Assembly: GCA_003149575.1 (NCBI GenBank) | Contig: QCWG01000001.1 | Span: 2,114,334 to 2,178,333 of the forward strand | DNA from: Altererythrobacter sp. XM-24bin4 | GTDB lineage: Bacteria; Pseudomonadota; Alphaproteobacteria; Sphingomonadales; Sphingomonadaceae | DNA: 64,000 bases | Direction of reading: 5' to 3' | Shown here: piece by piece, positions 36,113 through 44,724 of the stretch | Numbering within the stretch: position 1 is the stretch's first letter | How the letters are laid out: every line of letters starts with the position of its first letter | Notes under the pieces: model-generated | The model's database searches: none | Seen by the model: the letters and a program-made list of their open reading frames with translations, nothing else | Told to the model about the DNA's origin: nothing | Translations under genes and position numbers: made by a program

Positions 36113-36171
36113 CTGGTTTTAACCAGTTCGATAATATCCGGACAAACCATTCCCGCCCGAATTTTTCGGGC
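36113..36171. promoter_or_regulatory. Two perfect inverted repeats between cpaA and cpaB
   Basis: CTGGTT-TT-AACCAG (36113-36126) and GCCCGAA-TTT-TTCGGGC (36155-36171) fill the 84-bp gap before cpaB. Neither is followed by a T-run. They may be an operator and an mRNA stem that separates the two transcripts or sets their relative levels. The role is inferred. Confidence 0.4.
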
Positions 36172-36194
36172 CGAACTAGGGGGCTTGATTAGCC

Positions 36195-37262
36195 ATGGAT
36201 AGGAAGAAGTTTGTTTTGCTGCTTTTAGCACTGGTCGTTGCGGTCGGTACAGCATTGGCAGCTCGGAGCATGTTTGCCGGATCTTCGGCACCTGAAGTTG
36301 AAGCGGCACCTGTGCCTGAAGGACCAAAGGTTCTCGTGGCGCAGCGCGCACTGCCAACCGGCACTATTATCACTGCGGACGCGTTGAGCTTCCAACAGTG
36401 GCCGGAAGAGCTGGTGCAGGACGCATACTTCCTTGATGGCGAATCAGACATCAATCAATTGCTCGGCACGGTTGTTCGGCATTCGGTCACCGCTGGTGAG
36501 CCTGTAACGCAAGGCTCTTTGGTGAGCCCTGGCGATCGCGGGTTCCTTGCAGCGGCGCTTGGGCCAGGCATGCGTGCAGTGACGGTTCCAGTGTCTGCAA
36601 AGACCGGCGTTGCTGGCTTCGTATTCCCTGGTGACCGGGTTGATCTCGTACTGACACAAACTGTCACCGGCGATGATGGCCAGCCTCTGAAAGCAGCAGA
36701 GACCGTTCTCCGCAATCTTCGCGTGTTGGCAACTGACCAAGCAACCAATCAGGAAACTACCGAAGATGGCCGCACCATTGTTCGCGCATTCAAGACTGTT
36801 ACTTTGGAGGTGACACCGACAATCGCGGAGAAGGTCGCCGTTGCACAGACAATCGGCACGCTCAGCCTCGCCCTGCGCTCAATCGCAGACAATCAGGCAG
36901 AACTTGAGCGCGCGATTGCTTCAGGCGACGTTGTCATCCCTGATGACGCTACTCCGGAAGAAGAAGAGCGCATTCTGCGTGCAGCAATGAACCGTCCGGC
37001 AGAGCGTGGCACTTCAGTCAGCACTGGCGGTGACGTGTCGCGTTTCCAGCGCCGCACAATGCCGGTGATCGAAGCAGCTCAACCTAAGAACGCCGATGGT
37101 ACCCCTATCGTACCTGGTCCGAAGGTTCGCGTTTCGCGGGGCAGCAACACCTCCGAGGTAACGCTCGGTAATGCTGGAACCGCACTCAATCTGCAAAACG
37201 CTCAAAACGTCCGCGCCGGGGGCCAGATGGTTCCTATCGCCGGCAAATCAGTAATCCGGTGA
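36195..37262 (+). CDS. cpaB: Flp pilus assembly protein CpaB (RcpC)
   Basis: 355 residues. N-terminal membrane helix (KFVLLLLALVVAVGTALAA), then an SAF domain (VLVAQRALPTGTIITADALS) and the RcpC/CpaB domain (GMRAVTVPVSAKTGVAGFVF then PGDRVDLVLT). A long Glu/Asn-rich C-terminal part follows. It is a periplasmic assembly factor of the Tad machine, thought to act with the secretin. Its TGA overlaps a GTG ahead of cpaC. Confidence 0.93.
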   Translation: MDRKKFVLLLLALVVAVGTALAARSMFAGSSAPEVEAAPVPEGPKVLVAQRALPTGTIITADALSFQQWPEELVQDAYFLDGESDINQLLGTVVRHSVTAGEPVTQGSLVSPGDRGFLAAALGPGMRAVTVPVSAKTGVAGFVFPGDRVDLVLTQTVTGDDGQPLKAAETVLRNLRVLATDQATNQETTEDGRTIVRAFKTVTLEVTPTIAEKVAVAQTIGTLSLALRSIADNQAELERAIASGDVVIPDDATPEEEERILRAAMNRPAERGTSVSTGGDVSRFQRRTMPVIEAAQPKNADGTPIVPGPKVRVSRGSNTSEVTLGNAGTALNLQNAQNVRAGGQMVPIAGKSVIR

Positions 37263-37273
37263 GGAGCGGCACG

Positions 37274-38839
37274 ATGACAAGCATTTTTAAACCGAGGGGC
37301 AAGACCATGAAAAGTCGCCTGACTGCCAAATTGCTGCTTGCCAGCCTGGCCTTCGCGCCATTGGCTGCGGCACCGATGACGACTGTGACAGCGCAAACCT
37401 TCGCTTCACCTGCAGAGGAAATTGTGATCTCGATTGGCCGCGGTCAGTTGATCTCAGTCCCTGGTCAGATGTCAGACGTTTTCATCGCCAATGACACTAT
37501 TGCCGATGTACAGGTTAAATCCCAGCGTCAGCTGTATGTATTCGGCAAAGCCGGTGGCGAAACCACAATCTACGCCAGTAACGCACGCGGTGATGTGATC
37601 TGGTCTGCCAATATTCGCGTTGGTTCAAACATCGAAAGCGTCGACCAGATGCTGGCTCTGGCTATGCCAGATGCAAAAGTCAGCGTCGCCACAATGGGTT
37701 CGGACACGCTGCTTTTGACCGGCACAGTAGGCTCGCCTGAGGATGTTTCAGAGGTCGAGCGACTTGTGCAGGCATTCGTTGGTGACGATACCAATGTCAT
37801 CAGCCGCATGCGCATGGCCACGCCGCTGCAAGTGAACCTGCGTGTTCGCTTTGCAGAGGTCAGCCGTTCGCTGGTTCGATCGATCGGTGGCAACCTGAAC
37901 ACCTTTGACGGCACAGATGGCTTCCGCTTTGGCGTTTCAACTGGTCGTGAAGGTTTCCTTCCACGGTGGACCGTCAATGGGCCGGTATTCAATGGTGGAA
38001 CTGAAGCTGCCGACGGTGCGTCGCTTGTAAAGCAAAATGCTCCGGGAACGACGATCTCAGGCTTCGACAAGTTCCTGGGTCTTGATCTGGCCAGCGCGCT
38101 TGATCTGGCTGAAACAAGCGGCCTTGTTACCACTCTGTCAGAGCCAAACCTGACCGCGCTTTCTGGCGAAACAGCTGAATTTCTGGCGGGCGGAGAATTT
38201 CCGATCCCAACCAGCCAGGGCCTTGGTTCGACATCGATCGAATATCGTAAATATGGCGTAAGCCTGGCCTACACACCAACGGTGCTTTCCAACGGCCGGA
38301 TCTCGATCCGTGTGCGTCCGGAAGTCTCCGAACTGTCGTCGCAAGGTGCAGTGACCATCAACGGCTTCCAGATCCCGGCGCTTACAACACGCCGCGCTGA
38401 AACAACCGTTGAGCTTGGTTCAGGCCAGAGCTTCATGATTGCTGGTCTGATGAACAACAACGCTCAGTCTACAATCGACAAGGCGCCAGGGCTTGGTGAC
38501 ATGCCAATTCTTGGCAACCTGTTCCGTTCACGCTCATTCCGTAAGGGCGAGACCGAGCTGGTTATCGTGGTTACTCCATATCTGGTGAAGCCGGTCAACG
38601 ACCGCGACATCCGCCTCCCAACCGATGGTTTTAACGCGACAACCGAGCTGCAACAGTTCCTTGGTTTCCGCAGTCATGGTGCAAACGGCGGTGAGCGCCC
38701 TAACCCGCAACCGGGCAATGGCGGCGGTGCACCTGATGTGGGCGGCGTGACCCCTGATGCAGTGGCGCCTCGCCGTGCCGAAGACGAAAATAACGAGGGT
38801 CGCAGCGCAGCTGTCGCGACTCCTGGTTTCAACCTCTAA
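37274..38839 (+). CDS. cpaC: Tad pilus secretin CpaC (RcpA)
   Basis: 521 residues from ATG 37274, with GAGGAG 7 nt upstream. A GTG at 37259 and an ATG at 37307 (MKSRLTAKLLLASLAFAPLA, a clean signal peptide) are alternatives. The pilus N-domain lies around SIGRGQLISVPGQMSDVFIA, a BON-like region around GTVGSPEDVSEVERLVQAFV, and the secretin core is VTTLSEPNLTALSGETAEF, AGGEFPIP and LPILGNLF-type (GDMPILGNLFRSRSF). It forms the outer membrane channel for the Flp pilus. Confidence 0.93.
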   Translation: MTSIFKPRGKTMKSRLTAKLLLASLAFAPLAAAPMTTVTAQTFASPAEEIVISIGRGQLISVPGQMSDVFIANDTIADVQVKSQRQLYVFGKAGGETTIYASNARGDVIWSANIRVGSNIESVDQMLALAMPDAKVSVATMGSDTLLLTGTVGSPEDVSEVERLVQAFVGDDTNVISRMRMATPLQVNLRVRFAEVSRSLVRSIGGNLNTFDGTDGFRFGVSTGREGFLPRWTVNGPVFNGGTEAADGASLVKQNAPGTTISGFDKFLGLDLASALDLAETSGLVTTLSEPNLTALSGETAEFLAGGEFPIPTSQGLGSTSIEYRKYGVSLAYTPTVLSNGRISIRVRPEVSELSSQGAVTINGFQIPALTTRRAETTVELGSGQSFMIAGLMNNNAQSTIDKAPGLGDMPILGNLFRSRSFRKGETELVIVVTPYLVKPVNDRDIRLPTDGFNATTELQQFLGFRSHGANGGERPNPQPGNGGGAPDVGGVTPDAVAPRRAEDENNEGRSAAVATPGFNL

Positions 38840-38857
38840 TTGAGAAAGGTGAGAACA

Positions 38858-39502
38858 ATGCCCCTTGCAAATCACAGCAAGCTAGCAGGCGCACTCGCCC
38901 TCTCGCTCGGCCTCGCGCTGGGTGCATGCGGCGGAATGCCAACCACCAAGAGCCTCTACAGCGTCAATCAACCTGTCGTAGAGCGCAACAACTACACATT
39001 CGACGTACAGTCGAGCCAGAGCGGCCTCAGCATTGCTGACCAGCAGCGTCTCGATGGATGGTTCGAAGCACTCGAACTGGGTTATGGTGATCGTGTTTCG
39101 ATTGATGACCCTCTCGCCAGCGATGCTGTGCTCGAAGCCGTCAGTCAATTGGCTGGACGCCACGGCGTACTGCTTTCGGATGAGGCGCCGGTCACCTCTG
39201 GCGCATCACAACCAGGCTATGCCCGCGTTATAGTAACGCGTTCGAAAGCTCATGTGCCGGGATGCCCAAATTGGTCGGCTACTTCCGACATGAACTATAA
39301 CAATGGGACCAGCCCGAACTACGGCTGTGCAACCAACAGTAACCTGGCTGCCATGATCGCAAACCCGGAAGACCTGATCGAAGGTCAAAAGGGTACGGGT
39401 GAAACCGTGATCATGAGCTCAAGCAAAGCGATCGAGACATATCGCGATGCGGCTCCGACCGGAGCCGGCGGCCTATCAGAAAACGCAACCGGAGGTAACT
39501 AA
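38858..39502 (+). CDS. cpaD: Tad pilus lipoprotein CpaD
   Basis: 214 residues from ATG 38858 (MPLANHSKLAGALALSLGLA) with AAGGTGAG upstream. The lipobox L-G-A-C directs lipid anchoring. CpaD family features are the VIVTRSKAHVPGCPNWS region and NYGCATNSNLAAMIANPEDL, with conserved Cys residues. It is an outer membrane partner of the CpaC secretin. Ends 3 bp before cpaE. Confidence 0.9.
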   Translation: MPLANHSKLAGALALSLGLALGACGGMPTTKSLYSVNQPVVERNNYTFDVQSSQSGLSIADQQRLDGWFEALELGYGDRVSIDDPLASDAVLEAVSQLAGRHGVLLSDEAPVTSGASQPGYARVIVTRSKAHVPGCPNWSATSDMNYNNGTSPNYGCATNSNLAAMIANPEDLIEGQKGTGETVIMSSSKAIETYRDAAPTGAGGLSENATGGN

Positions 39503-39505
39503 GCC

Positions 39506-40792
39506 ATGAATGCGCCCTGGAAATCCGGAATGCCCGGCAATCGTGATCCGTTCGCTGCCTATATTTGCGACGATGCTGCGCTTGACGTTCTACGTCCGGT
39601 AGTTATCGAGCTCGGCTGGCAGCCGGAAAAGTGCAACAAGGGTGGTTTGCGCAACGCGATCCAATCACTCAGCGTCAGCGCCAGCCCGAACATCCTGCTG
39701 GTTGACTTGTCGGAAAGCGGTGACCCGCTGAATGATATCAACGCTTTGGCCGAGGTCTGCGAACCTGGCACTGTTGTGATCGCAATCGGTCAGGTGAACG
39801 ATGTTCGCCTTTATCGTGACCTGCTTGCGAGTGGGATTCACGATTATCTGCTCAAGCCGCTTTCAGCCGGCCAGCTGCGTGACGCGCTAAACCAGGCACA
39901 AGCCGTTTTTACCGAGCCCCGCAACCAGGACGGCGAAGTGGTAAAGCACCACATCTCAACCGCTATCATTGGAACGCGTGGCGGTGTGGGTGCGTCCACA
40001 CTGGCTACTTCGCTATCTTATTTGTTCAGCGAACAGCACAAGTCGCCAACTGCGCTGCTTGATCTTGATGTGCACTTCGGCACTGGCGCTCTGGCGCTGG
40101 ATCTGGAGCCGGGCCGCGGCCTGACAGACGCAATTGACAACCCAAGCCGCATTGACGGCCTGTTCATCGAACGTGCCATGATCCGTGTCAATGACAATAT
40201 GTCGATTCTATCGGCAGAGGCACCGATCAACCAGCCGTTGATGACCGATGGCGCTGCTTTCGTTCAGCTGGAGGAAGAATTCCGCCAAGCGTTTGAAATG
40301 ACAGTGATTGATCTGCCACGTAACATGCTGATCAACTTCCCGCATGTTCTGTCACACGTGAACCTGGTGTTGCTGGTCAGCGATATGACGCTTGCGTCAG
40401 CTCGTGACACGATCCGCATTCAGTCCTGGCTGAAAACGAACGCTGCTCATGCTCACACAATGGTGGTGGCCAACAAAGTTCAGTCGGGCGTTTCGGAAAT
40501 CAGCAAAGCTGACTTCGAAGACTCGATCGAACGAAAGGTGGATTACATCATCCCTTACGACGCGAAGGCCGCTGCGAACGCTGCCAAGCTGGGACAGCCA
40601 TTCGTAGAAGCAAACCAGTCAAGCAAGGCAACCAATGCGATCAAGCAGGTTGCCGAGCGCGTGATGGGTGCGAGCGAGGAAGATTTCAAAAGCGTGGACG
40701 AAGGCAAGAAATCGTTTCTGGGCGGCTTTGATCTGAAGTCTTTGCTGGCGAAGAAAGAAAAGCCGGAACCTGCCGAGGAACCGGCTGAGTAA
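39506..40792 (+). CDS. cpaE: Tad pilus assembly ATPase-like protein CpaE (TadZ)
   Basis: 428 residues. N-terminal atypical receiver domain (LLVDLSESGDPLNDINALA, SGIHDYLLKPLSAGQLRDAL), then a MinD/ParA-type ATPase domain with deviant Walker A IIGTRGGVGASTLATSLSYL, switch region LLDLDVHFGTGALAL and VIDLPRN. The C-terminus is a Lys/Glu-rich tail. TadZ localises the pilus machine to the pole. Directly after it one would expect cpaF, but the next gene is tadB. Confidence 0.92.
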   Translation: MNAPWKSGMPGNRDPFAAYICDDAALDVLRPVVIELGWQPEKCNKGGLRNAIQSLSVSASPNILLVDLSESGDPLNDINALAEVCEPGTVVIAIGQVNDVRLYRDLLASGIHDYLLKPLSAGQLRDALNQAQAVFTEPRNQDGEVVKHHISTAIIGTRGGVGASTLATSLSYLFSEQHKSPTALLDLDVHFGTGALALDLEPGRGLTDAIDNPSRIDGLFIERAMIRVNDNMSILSAEAPINQPLMTDGAAFVQLEEEFRQAFEMTVIDLPRNMLINFPHVLSHVNLVLLVSDMTLASARDTIRIQSWLKTNAAHAHTMVVANKVQSGVSEISKADFEDSIERKVDYIIPYDAKAAANAAKLGQPFVEANQSSKATNAIKQVAERVMGASEEDFKSVDEGKKSFLGGFDLKSLLAKKEKPEPAEEPAE

Positions 40793-40806
40793 TCAGCGAT
40801 GAGCAT

Positions 40807-40839
40807 GGGTGGCGGGTCCGAATTTCGGTCCAGCCGCCC
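40807..40839 (+). other. Stem-loop between cpaE and tadB
   Basis: GGGTGGC (40807-40813) pairs with GCCGCCC (40833-40839) with one U-G wobble. The loop holds a small inner stem CCGA/TCGG. There is no T-run, so it may be a processing or attenuation element, or a Rho-related end. It lies in the 96-bp gap where cpaF would be expected. No coding remnant is visible in the gap. Confidence 0.35.
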
Positions 40840-40888
40840 CACTCTTCCCTGATGCATGATTTGATTTAAGGAAAGGCGGGACAATCGC

Positions 40889-41860
40889 ATGGGCATTCTT
40901 CAAACCCTGCTGCTGGTTGGCTTCATAATGGCACTGCTTCTTGGCGGGTACGTAGCCTTTGCCGGCCCATCGGTTGGCAAGGCTGCCAATCGCCGCCTCG
41001 AAGCTGTCCGCTATCGTCACTCTGAAAGCACGGACACCAAGGTTGAATCGCAGCTCAAAAAAGCGATCGCAGCGCGTAAGCCAAAGCTACATAAGGTTGC
41101 CGGTTCAACGTCGCGCATTGATGCCTTGGCCATACGGCTGGATCGCACTGGCAAGAACTGGACGCCTTCGCAATATGCCTATGCCTCCATTGGTCTTGCG
41201 CTGTTTATCGCGGTGGTCTTGTACTTGCGCACCGACGCTCTTTTGTTGTCGCTCGGCGTGGGCATACTGATCGGTGCAGGTATCCCGCATCTCGTCGTCA
41301 ATTTTGCGATCACGAAGCGGACCAACCAATTCAATGCGAAATTCCCCGACGGGATCGAGCTGCTTGTTCGCGGTCTTCGCTCCGGTCTGCCAGTTACTGA
41401 AACACTCGCCGTTGTTGCTCAGGAAGTTCCAGGCCAAGTCGGCGTAGAATTCAAAGGGATTGTCGAGCGCATCAAAATCGGTCGGACAATGGAGGAATCT
41501 CTCCAGGAAACAGCAGACCGTCTTGGCATCGCTGAGTTCAATTTCTTCTGCATCACCTTGGCCATCCAGCGCGAAACGGGTGGCAACCTGGCAGAGACGC
41601 TCTCGAACCTGGCGGATGTACTCCGCAAGCGCTCACAGATGAAGCTGAAAATCCGTGCCATGAGCTCGGAATCGAAAGCTTCAGCCTATATCGTCGGCTC
41701 GTTGCCTTTCATCGTGTTCATCATGGTGTGGATGGTCAACCCAGAATATTTGGGCGGCTTGTTCACCGACGATCGCCTGATCGTTGCAGGGCTTGGCGGT
41801 ATGGTCTGGATGTCGATCGGGGCATTCATCATGGCCAAAATGGTCAGTTTCGAATTCTAA
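40889..41860 (+). CDS. tadB: Tad pilus inner membrane protein TadB
   Basis: 323 residues. N-terminal membrane helix (LLLVGFIMALLLGGYVAFAG), a basic linker, two helices (YASIGLALFIAVVLYLRTD, LLLSLGVGILIGAGIPHLVV), then the T2SF domain (KFPDGIELLVRGLRSGLPVT) and a C-terminal helix pair. It is the GspF-like platform on which the CpaF/TadA ATPase normally acts. AAGGAAAGGCGGG precedes the ATG. Paired with tadC, 18 bp later. Confidence 0.93.
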   Translation: MGILQTLLLVGFIMALLLGGYVAFAGPSVGKAANRRLEAVRYRHSESTDTKVESQLKKAIAARKPKLHKVAGSTSRIDALAIRLDRTGKNWTPSQYAYASIGLALFIAVVLYLRTDALLLSLGVGILIGAGIPHLVVNFAITKRTNQFNAKFPDGIELLVRGLRSGLPVTETLAVVAQEVPGQVGVEFKGIVERIKIGRTMEESLQETADRLGIAEFNFFCITLAIQRETGGNLAETLSNLADVLRKRSQMKLKIRAMSSESKASAYIVGSLPFIVFIMVWMVNPEYLGGLFTDDRLIVAGLGGMVWMSIGAFIMAKMVSFEF

Positions 41861-41878
41861 GCGAGGGAAACGGAAATC

Positions 41879-42877
41879 ATGTTGAATACACCATCCGGAC
41901 CCACGCTGCTCGGCTTTGATGTCATCGTCGTCGGCTCGATCCTGGCCGGGATCGCAGCTCTTGCGGTGATGTTCGCCATCTATAATGCAGTCACAATCAA
42001 AGATCCGATGGCAGGGCGCGTCAGAGCGCTCAACGATCGGCGTGACGAACTGAAAGCCGGTATCATTACGCAAAGCGCCAAGAAGCGCACCAGCCTCGTT
42101 CGCAAGACCGACAAGACTGACAAGGTCAAGCAACAGCTTCAAGGCATGAGGGTACTGCAGGATAGCCAGATCAAGGACATCCAGCAGAAGCTTGCCCATG
42201 CCGGTATCCGCAACAAAGAACTTGCGGTTTACGTCATCGGAGCGCGCGCCATACTTCCGATCGTCCTGGGCCTTGCAGCCTTTGTGATGCTTTATGTTGT
42301 CGAGATCTATCCCGATTGGGAGATGAAGCGCGTAATGGCTTTGGCGGCAGCGGTGTTCCTCGGATACAAGGGACCAGAGCTCTATATCGGCAATATCGCG
42401 AAAAAGCGTACAAATGAGATCCGCAAGGGTTTGCCAGACGCGCTCGACCTGTTGGTCATCTGTGCCGAAGCCGGTTTGACAGTCGACGCAGCCTTTAACC
42501 GCGTGGCTAAGGAATTGGGGCGCGCGTATCCGGAACTGGGCGATGAATTTGCTCTCACCGCAATCGAGTTGTCCTTCCTGAGCGAGCGCAAGACGGCGTT
42601 CAATAATCTGGCCTATCGGGTTGATCTGGAACAGGTGCGCGGTGTTGTCACCACCATGGTTCAGACAGAGCGCTATGGTACGCCGTTGGCCTCGGCGCTG
42701 CGTGTGCTGTCTGCCGAATTCCGGAACGAGCGTATGATGCGCGCAGAGGAAAAAGCGGCACGCCTTCCGGCTATCATGACTATTCCGCTGATCATGTTCA
42801 TTCTACCTGTGCTGTTCATCGTGATCCTTGGGCCAGCGGCCTGTTCGATCAGCGATGCGCTGTTCACAGACCAATAG
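41879..42877 (+). CDS. tadC: Tad pilus inner membrane protein TadC
   Basis: 332 residues. N-terminal helix (VIVVGSILAGIAALAVMFA), a basic stretch, a second hydrophobic block (LPIVLGLAAFVMLYVVEIYP), the T2SF domain (RKGLPDALDLLVICAEAGLT) and a last helix (IPLIMFILPVLFIVILGPAA). It is the second GspF-like platform subunit beside TadB. Last gene of the Tad operon here; tadD, flp and tadE/F are not in the window. A long hairpin follows its stop. Confidence 0.93.
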   Translation: MLNTPSGPTLLGFDVIVVGSILAGIAALAVMFAIYNAVTIKDPMAGRVRALNDRRDELKAGIITQSAKKRTSLVRKTDKTDKVKQQLQGMRVLQDSQIKDIQQKLAHAGIRNKELAVYVIGARAILPIVLGLAAFVMLYVVEIYPDWEMKRVMALAAAVFLGYKGPELYIGNIAKKRTNEIRKGLPDALDLLVICAEAGLTVDAAFNRVAKELGRAYPELGDEFALTAIELSFLSERKTAFNNLAYRVDLEQVRGVVTTMVQTERYGTPLASALRVLSAEFRNERMMRAEEKAARLPAIMTIPLIMFILPVLFIVILGPAACSISDALFTDQ

Positions 42878-42887
42878 GTTTGCAAAA

Positions 42888-42940
42888 GACTAGGGCGCGG
42901 GTGTTTCGGCAATTCATGTCGTCGCACCCGCGCTCTAGTC
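42888..42940. terminator. Long hairpin between tadC and the marR-type gene
   Basis: GACTAGGGCGCGGGTG (42888-42903) pairs with CACCCGCGCTCTAGTC (42925-42940): 16 bp with one wobble and a 21-nt loop. It lies between convergent genes and contains the TAG stop of the MarR gene. No clear T-run on either side, so termination is inferred from position and stem strength. Confidence 0.5.
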
Positions 42941-43438
42941 GTTCGTCTTCTCCGCAAGATTTGCCGCCCGCCCGCGCATTCGTTTAAGCAAGGAACGAAA
43001 TTGCTGCTGCTCGGTAGCATCGAAATCAGCAAACAGATCGCGCTCCGTCGCAAGAGCCAGTGGCATGACCTCTTCGTGAATTGCCCTGCCTTCGCCAGTC
43101 AACTGCAGAAAATGCGAGCGCCCGTCATCCTTGTTTGGCGCGCGAGCCACCAGGCCGCGATCTTCCAGAACCTTGCACGCACGATTCACCGCGACCTTGT
43201 CCATCAGCGTCGCCGCAGTAAGCGATCGCTGGGTCAATGCAGCGCCGCGTGCATGCGCATCGCCTAATACCGCGATCACGCGCCATTCAGGGATCTTGAG
43301 AGCGAACCGCTTGTGATACCGCTCCGCAATCAGACTGCTTACCGCGTTCGAGGCGATCGAAAGCTGGTAAGGCAAGAAGCTCTCTAATTGCCCCTCGGGC
43401 AATTCGTGATCACGGTTATCTCCCATCAGGTCAGTCAT
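42935..43438 (-). CDS. MarR family transcriptional regulator
   Basis: 167 residues. Winged helix-turn-helix region is LTQRSLTAATLMDKVAVNRA followed by CKVLEDRGLVARAPNKDDGR, where the D-x-R-S-like wing (DDGRSHFLQLTGEG) is typical of MarR. It probably senses a small ligand and could control the adjacent fatty-acid degradation genes, which run in the same direction just upstream of it. Ligand unknown. Confidence 0.9.
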   Translation of the reverse strand: MTDLMGDNRDHELPEGQLESFLPYQLSIASNAVSSLIAERYHKRFALKIPEWRVIAVLGDAHARGAALTQRSLTAATLMDKVAVNRACKVLEDRGLVARAPNKDDGRSHFLQLTGEGRAIHEEVMPLALATERDLFADFDATEQQQFRSLLKRMRGRAANLAEKTND

Positions 43439-43520
43439 TGTTCCATGTTGTCATCACTATGGTTTCCCATGAAACGATAGCGGGATGCAAGAGCCGCGCA
43501 AGGAGGCGGCAAGAGATTCT

Positions 43521-44393
43521 TCAGCGATACTCGGCAGCATCCCACCAAGGATAGAAGTCCGGCATATCTTCGCTGACCTTGCCCGGATATTGTGGCGCAC
43601 GTTTCTCCAGAAAGCTCGCGATACCTTCCTTCGCATCGGCCCCTCGCGAGAGACGGTAGATCGCGCGGCTATCAATCTTGTGCGCCTCCATTGGGTGACT
43701 ACCACTAGGCAAGCGCCACATCATGGCGCGGGTCATCGCGACCGAGACTGCCGATGTGTTGTCCGCAATCTCGCGAGCAAGCCCTCGTGCCGCATCCATT
43801 AATTCGGATAGTGAATAAATATCCTTAATCAATCCACCATTACGCGCCTCTTCTGCATCAAATATGCGCCCAGTGTAGCACCATTCCAATGCCTGGCTGA
43901 TTCCGACAAGTTTCGGCAGGAACCAGCTGGAGCACGCTTCCGGCACGATTCCACGCCGGGCAAACACGAAACCATACCGTGCATTCTCGCTCGCAAGCCT
44001 GATATCCATAGCCAGCTGCATGGTTGCACCGACGCCCACTGCCACGCCATTGCAGGCAGAGATCAGCGGCTTCTTGCTTTCGAACAAACGCAGTGTAAGC
44101 AGACCGCCGCCATCGCGCACTTTGGGATCAGACAAGTCCTCAACTTCGGAGGGGTCAGAGAACACATGCCCTCCCCCCTCAGGTGTCAGATCGGCGCCTG
44201 CGCAGAATGCGCGATCACCGCTTCCTGTAAAGATAACCGCGCGCACGCTGTCGTCGACGTCGATGTCATCCATGGCAGCCATGATCTCTTCGCCCATGAT
44301 GCGCGTGTAGGCATTCATCTTTTCCGGGCGGTTGAGCGTGATCGTCGCAATCCCATCAGCCTTGTCGACCAGTATCTGCGTGTAATCGTTCAT
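43521..44393 (-). CDS. Enoyl-CoA hydratase/isomerase family protein
   Basis: 290 residues, crotonase fold. Oxyanion-hole segments are RAFCAGADLTPEGGG and ACNGVAVGVGATMQLAMD. A Glu at the catalytic position lies in RRGIVPEACSSWFLPKLVG. The C-terminal helix region (SRGADAKEGIASFLEKRAPQ) is normal. It hydrates or isomerises enoyl-CoA esters in fatty acid breakdown; exact specificity is unknown. It follows the SDR and thiolase genes on the same strand after a 331-bp gap. Confidence 0.9.
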   Translation of the reverse strand: MNDYTQILVDKADGIATITLNRPEKMNAYTRIMGEEIMAAMDDIDVDDSVRAVIFTGSGDRAFCAGADLTPEGGGHVFSDPSEVEDLSDPKVRDGGGLLTLRLFESKKPLISACNGVAVGVGATMQLAMDIRLASENARYGFVFARRGIVPEACSSWFLPKLVGISQALEWCYTGRIFDAEEARNGGLIKDIYSLSELMDAARGLAREIADNTSAVSVAMTRAMMWRLPSGSHPMEAHKIDSRAIYRLSRGADAKEGIASFLEKRAPQYPGKVSEDMPDFYPWWDAAEYR

Positions 44394-44724
44394 GTCTTTT
44401 TCTCTCCGTCAAATCCTTCAGCTTGGAACACATGGAACACTGTCCTAAGGCAAGAAGAAACCCGCCCGCATTCTGCCGATATCTGGTGCAGGACAATGGA
44501 AGTTTTGGTCACGCAATGTCACGGCCAAAAGCGATAGGGCAATGCCGACCGAGTAGGATAGAAGGCGACTGACGCACTTTTACCAAGAGCCGCATTGTCA
44601 TGCAGCGCGCGTCAGCCGGATTCGTCCAGCAACAGAATCCTCCAGATTGATCGGTCAAACGATAACGCCGCCTGCACCACATTGGGCGCGGACGGCGTTT
44701 GACATCCTGAGTTCGCTGTTACGC
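44394..44724. other. 331-bp intergenic stretch, no gene seen
   Basis: Lies between the enoyl-CoA hydratase start and the SDR end, both on the minus strand, so it should hold the hydratase promoter. I see no coding frame with a ribosome binding site and no RNA gene. AACGCCG (44664-44670) and CGGCGTT (44693-44699) could form a weak stem that ends the SDR transcript. Confidence 0.4.
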
